Shown: positions 43,113 to 43,302 of the stretch, one piece after another
Layout of the letters: every line of letters starts with the position of its first letter
Position numbering within the stretch: the first letter of the stretch is position 1
Source of the DNA: Pseudomonadota bacterium
Lineage (GTDB): Bacteria > Pseudomonadota > Alphaproteobacteria > Sphingomonadales > Sphingomonadaceae
Length of the DNA stretch: 43,302 nt
Direction: 5' to 3'
NCBI GenBank assembly: GCA_963205265.1
Contig: CAUJJI010000032.1
Location: 1 to 43,302 of the forward strand
The notes under the pieces: generated by a model
Told to the model about the DNA's origin: nothing
The model's database searches: none
What the model saw: only the letters and a program-made list of their open reading frames with translations
Made by a program: the position numbers and the translations under genes

Positions 43113-43302
43113 AAACTTGAGAGTTTGATCCTGGCTCAGAACGAACGCTGGCGGCATGCCTAACACATGCAAGTCGAACGAGACCTTCGGGTCTAGTGGC
43201 GCACGGGTGCGTAACGCGTGGGAATCTGCCCTTCGGTTCGGAATAACTCAGGGAAACTTGAGCTAATACCGGATAATGACGTAAGTCCAAAGATTTATCG
43301 CC
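43113..43302 (+). rRNA. rrs: 16S ribosomal RNA, 5' part
   Basis: Begins AACTTGAGAGTTTGATCCTGG, the universal 5' end of bacterial 16S, and continues with GGCATGCCTAACACATGCAA and GTGGCGCACGGGTGCGTAAC. The short V1/V2 segments (GAGACCTTCGGGTCT; AATACCGGATAATGACGTAA) look Sphingomonadaceae-like, close to Novosphingobium. The gene runs off the right edge after ~190 bases. The exact mature 5' end is set by homology. Confidence 0.97.

Noticed and set aside
1..43302. CRISPR array, prophage or complete insertion sequence
   Set aside because: No evenly spaced direct repeats, phage genes, integrase or transposase seen; repeats present are short palindromic intergenic elements.
1..43302. tRNA genes
   Set aside because: I did not recognise any tRNA cloverleaf with a GGTTCRA-type T arm by eye; short ones could have been missed without a scan.

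Overview
The window looks like a chromosomal segment of a GC-rich alphaproteobacterium of the Sphingomonadales, most likely Novosphingobium or a close relative. The evidence is the first ~190 nt of a 16S rRNA gene at the right end (read by eye as Sphingomonadaceae-like), a PEPxxWA-type C-terminal sorting signal, two V-type exosortases and an exosortase-V accessory protein. No database search was possible, so the genus is an inference.

Layout: (1) 1-2600: a small promoter-driven structured RNA candidate on the minus strand, a gene fusing IspH to a short-chain prenyl diphosphate synthase (minus), and a small secreted protein (plus). (2) 2640-6229, minus: a FeeM-like N-acyl amino acid synthase, a WecG/TagA glycosyltransferase and a TPR lipoprotein. 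(3) 6280-10568, plus: export protein, outer-membrane barrel, chain-length protein and tyrosine autokinase, all overlapping. (4) 10569-11141: MITE/REP-like repeats. (5) 11142-14732: UDP-galactopyranose-mutase-like flavoprotein, GtrA, large polytopic membrane protein. (6) 14885-20285: a PEPxxWA-CTERM protein with terminator, the exosortase V accessory protein (minus), a processive GT2, then exosortase V / EpsI / EpsD-type lipoprotein (module 1). (7) 20575-34484, plus: MBOAT O-acyltransferase with SGNH-like partner, UDP-xylose synthase-type enzyme, UDP-glucose dehydrogenase, initiating sugar-phosphate transferase, Wzy-like polymerase/ligase, methyltransferase, Wzx-like flippase, GT4, Gfo/Idh/MocA oxidoreductase and an SDR epimerase. 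(8) 34474-35487, minus: SleB-type cell wall hydrolase. (9) 35959-38470: exosortase V / EpsI / EpsD-type lipoprotein (module 2). (10) 38471-39154: REP dyads, a second inverted copy of the structured RNA with its promoter, and a second MITE-like repeat. (11) 39155-42498, minus: Atm1-like ABC exporter and a second MOP flippase. (12) 42520-43302: rRNA promoter, boxA and 16S start.

How it fits together: the central ~32 kb reads as one exopolysaccharide locus. Ugd and the UXS-like enzyme supply UDP-GlcA and probably UDP-Xyl. The hexose-1-P transferase starts the lipid-linked repeat, glycosyltransferases extend it, MBOAT/SGNH probably acylate it, Wzx/Wzy flip and polymerise it, and the chain-length protein, kinase, export protein and barrel control and export it. 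The two exosortase modules would process PEPxxWA-CTERM proteins, one of which is encoded inside the locus. The most unusual items are the IspH-prenyl synthase fusion, the duplicated exosortase module, and the perfectly conserved ~106-bp inverted pair of promoter-RNA units near the left edge and at 38.8 kb.
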